6,682 bases of DNA from Chloroflexota bacterium (GTDB lineage: Bacteria; Chloroflexota; UBA6077; CF-72): NCBI GenBank assembly GCA_019247135.1, contig JAFAPL010000513.1:1-6682 (forward strand), written 5' to 3'. The translations under genes and the position numbers were made by a program. The notes below the pieces were generated by a model. The model ran no database searches, was not told the origin of the DNA, and saw only the letters and a list, made by a program, of their open reading frames with translations. Shown in pieces: positions 6,108-6,682 of the stretch; position 1 is the first letter of the stretch, and each line of letters begins with the position of its first letter.

Positions 6108-6643
6108 CGCACGTCCGGCGATATGACGTTATGGGCGCTCAGCACCACGGCCCACTCGCCCGCGGGGAGCGGGCCTGGGATCAGGCCAGGCGCGAAGCGC
6201 GATCGCGGCCGATCATCAGGCTCTGATCGGTGGCCAGCCGATGGCATGCGCCCCGATATGCGCCCATGGCGTCGTCAATGGAGAGCGTGATGAGATTTGG
6301 CACGAGCGCGCGCAGATCGGCGCCCGATCCCGCTGCCGCCTCACCAAGCAGGCTCCGCTCGTAATCCACTTGCCAGGCATCGGCGAGGCTACGCTGTGCG
6401 GCGACCCCGCCCGTCGCCAAACCAAAGAGTGTGGTCGCCTTTCTGAGCCGCTCGGCCTGTTCCACGATCGCACGCGTCACCAGTGTGCGCGCCCTCGCCA
6501 GGTCACAATAGGCGGGCGCATACATGGCGTGGACCCGGAGTTCCACGCAGCCCGCGGGCACAGAAACTGATGCGTTGGTGGCGCTGGTTGTGCTCGGGAC
6601 CGATCACCTGCTGGCAGTCGAGGAGGGACGCGATTGCCTGCAC
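6038..6643 (-). pseudogene. Broken gene for the N-terminal domain of a CehA/McbA-type PHP protein
   Basis: Three minus-strand pieces read in order like the beta-sandwich domain that precedes the PHP domain in larger CehA-type proteins. Piece one starts at GTG 6643, with AGGA at 6654-6651 seven nt upstream, and reads MQAIASLLDC...HQRISF to 6563. Piece two continues one base later from 6561 (VPAGCVELRVHAMYAP ... NLITLSIDDAMGAYRG ... SLMIGRDRAS) and would stop at 6181. Piece three resumes in the first frame near 6190 (PGLIPGPLPAGEWAVVL ... DVRYTIQIGA) and stops at 6038. Homology seems to end near 6090-6107, where the PHP domain should begin. Joining the pieces requires an extra base at about 6562 and a 2-nt excess (or 1-nt loss) in GCGCG at 6190-6194. 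The middle piece alone (6561-6181, 126 residues) could be listed as a hypothetical protein. The family call is from remembered motif patterns. Confidence 0.5.
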
Positions 6644-6650
6644 CGTCTGA

Positions 6651-6654
6651 TCCT
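6651..6654 (-). promoter_or_regulatory. Probable Shine-Dalgarno of the broken CehA-like gene
   Basis: On the minus strand AGGA (plus-strand TCCT) lies 7 nt before the GTG at 6643-6641. This favours that GTG as the original start over the later GTG at 6561. The remaining bases to 6682 show no recognisable promoter or gene. Confidence 0.4.
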
Positions 6655-6682
6655 ACGCTGCATCGAACAGGTCGGCCCTGGA

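Noticed and set aside
6172..6187. Hairpin GGCCTG-GGAT-CAGGCC as a terminator after the PHP gene
   Set aside because: It has a short stem and no T-run, and it lies in the PGLIPGP coding part of the minus-strand remnant, so base pairing may be incidental.
6524..6682. Plus-strand open frame from ATG 6524 to the window end
   Set aside because: It looks moderately protein-like but is antisense to the better-supported minus-strand remnant, which has a Shine-Dalgarno sequence and family-like motifs. It also has no recognised domain.

Overview
The window is high-GC DNA with many GTG and TTG starts. It carries genes typical of a carbohydrate-utilising free-living bacterium. The style of the proteins (MalF/MalG-type importers with a LacI regulator, sulfatase, PHP/CehA metallohydrolases) and a GGGAGAGGGG/CCCCTCTCCC palindromic intergenic repeat fit an environmental Chloroflexota-like genome. 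This assignment is an impression from memory, not a search result. Other high-GC phyla remain possible.

Left part (1-4259, all plus strand) reads as one sugar-uptake transcription unit. In order it holds the C-terminal end of a protein that looks like a TIM-barrel glycoside-hydrolase-like enzyme, two ABC importer permeases (MalF-like and MalG-like), a LacI-family regulator and a short-chain dehydrogenase. Spacing is tight after the second permease: 2 nt before the regulator, then a 4-nt overlap into the dehydrogenase. The two permeases are separated by 90 nt holding a perfect 28-nt palindrome of REP type. The only usable start of the second permease, a TTG, and its Shine-Dalgarno sequence lie at the edge of that repeat. 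No solute-binding protein or intact importer ATPase is in the window.

Middle part (4249-5137) is gene debris. A minus-strand fragment of a MalK/UgpC-type ATPase and a plus-strand C-terminal fragment of a sulfatase are joined back to back near 4678. Each lacks its own N-terminal half: the Walker A region in one, the formylglycine active site in the other. The simplest reading is one deletion across a formerly divergent gene pair, or an assembly chimera.

Right part: an intact stand-alone PHP-domain metallohydrolase (5154-6107, plus) is followed tail to tail by a minus-strand broken gene (about 6090-6643). That gene looks like the N-terminal, non-catalytic domain of a CehA/McbA-type PHP protein. 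It is split over two reading frames by two apparent indels and stops where its PHP domain should begin.

I found no CRISPR array, tRNA, rRNA, integrase or transposase. No wholly new system is evident. The most unusual content is the ATPase/sulfatase junction, the repeat-borne translation start and the fragmented CehA-like gene.
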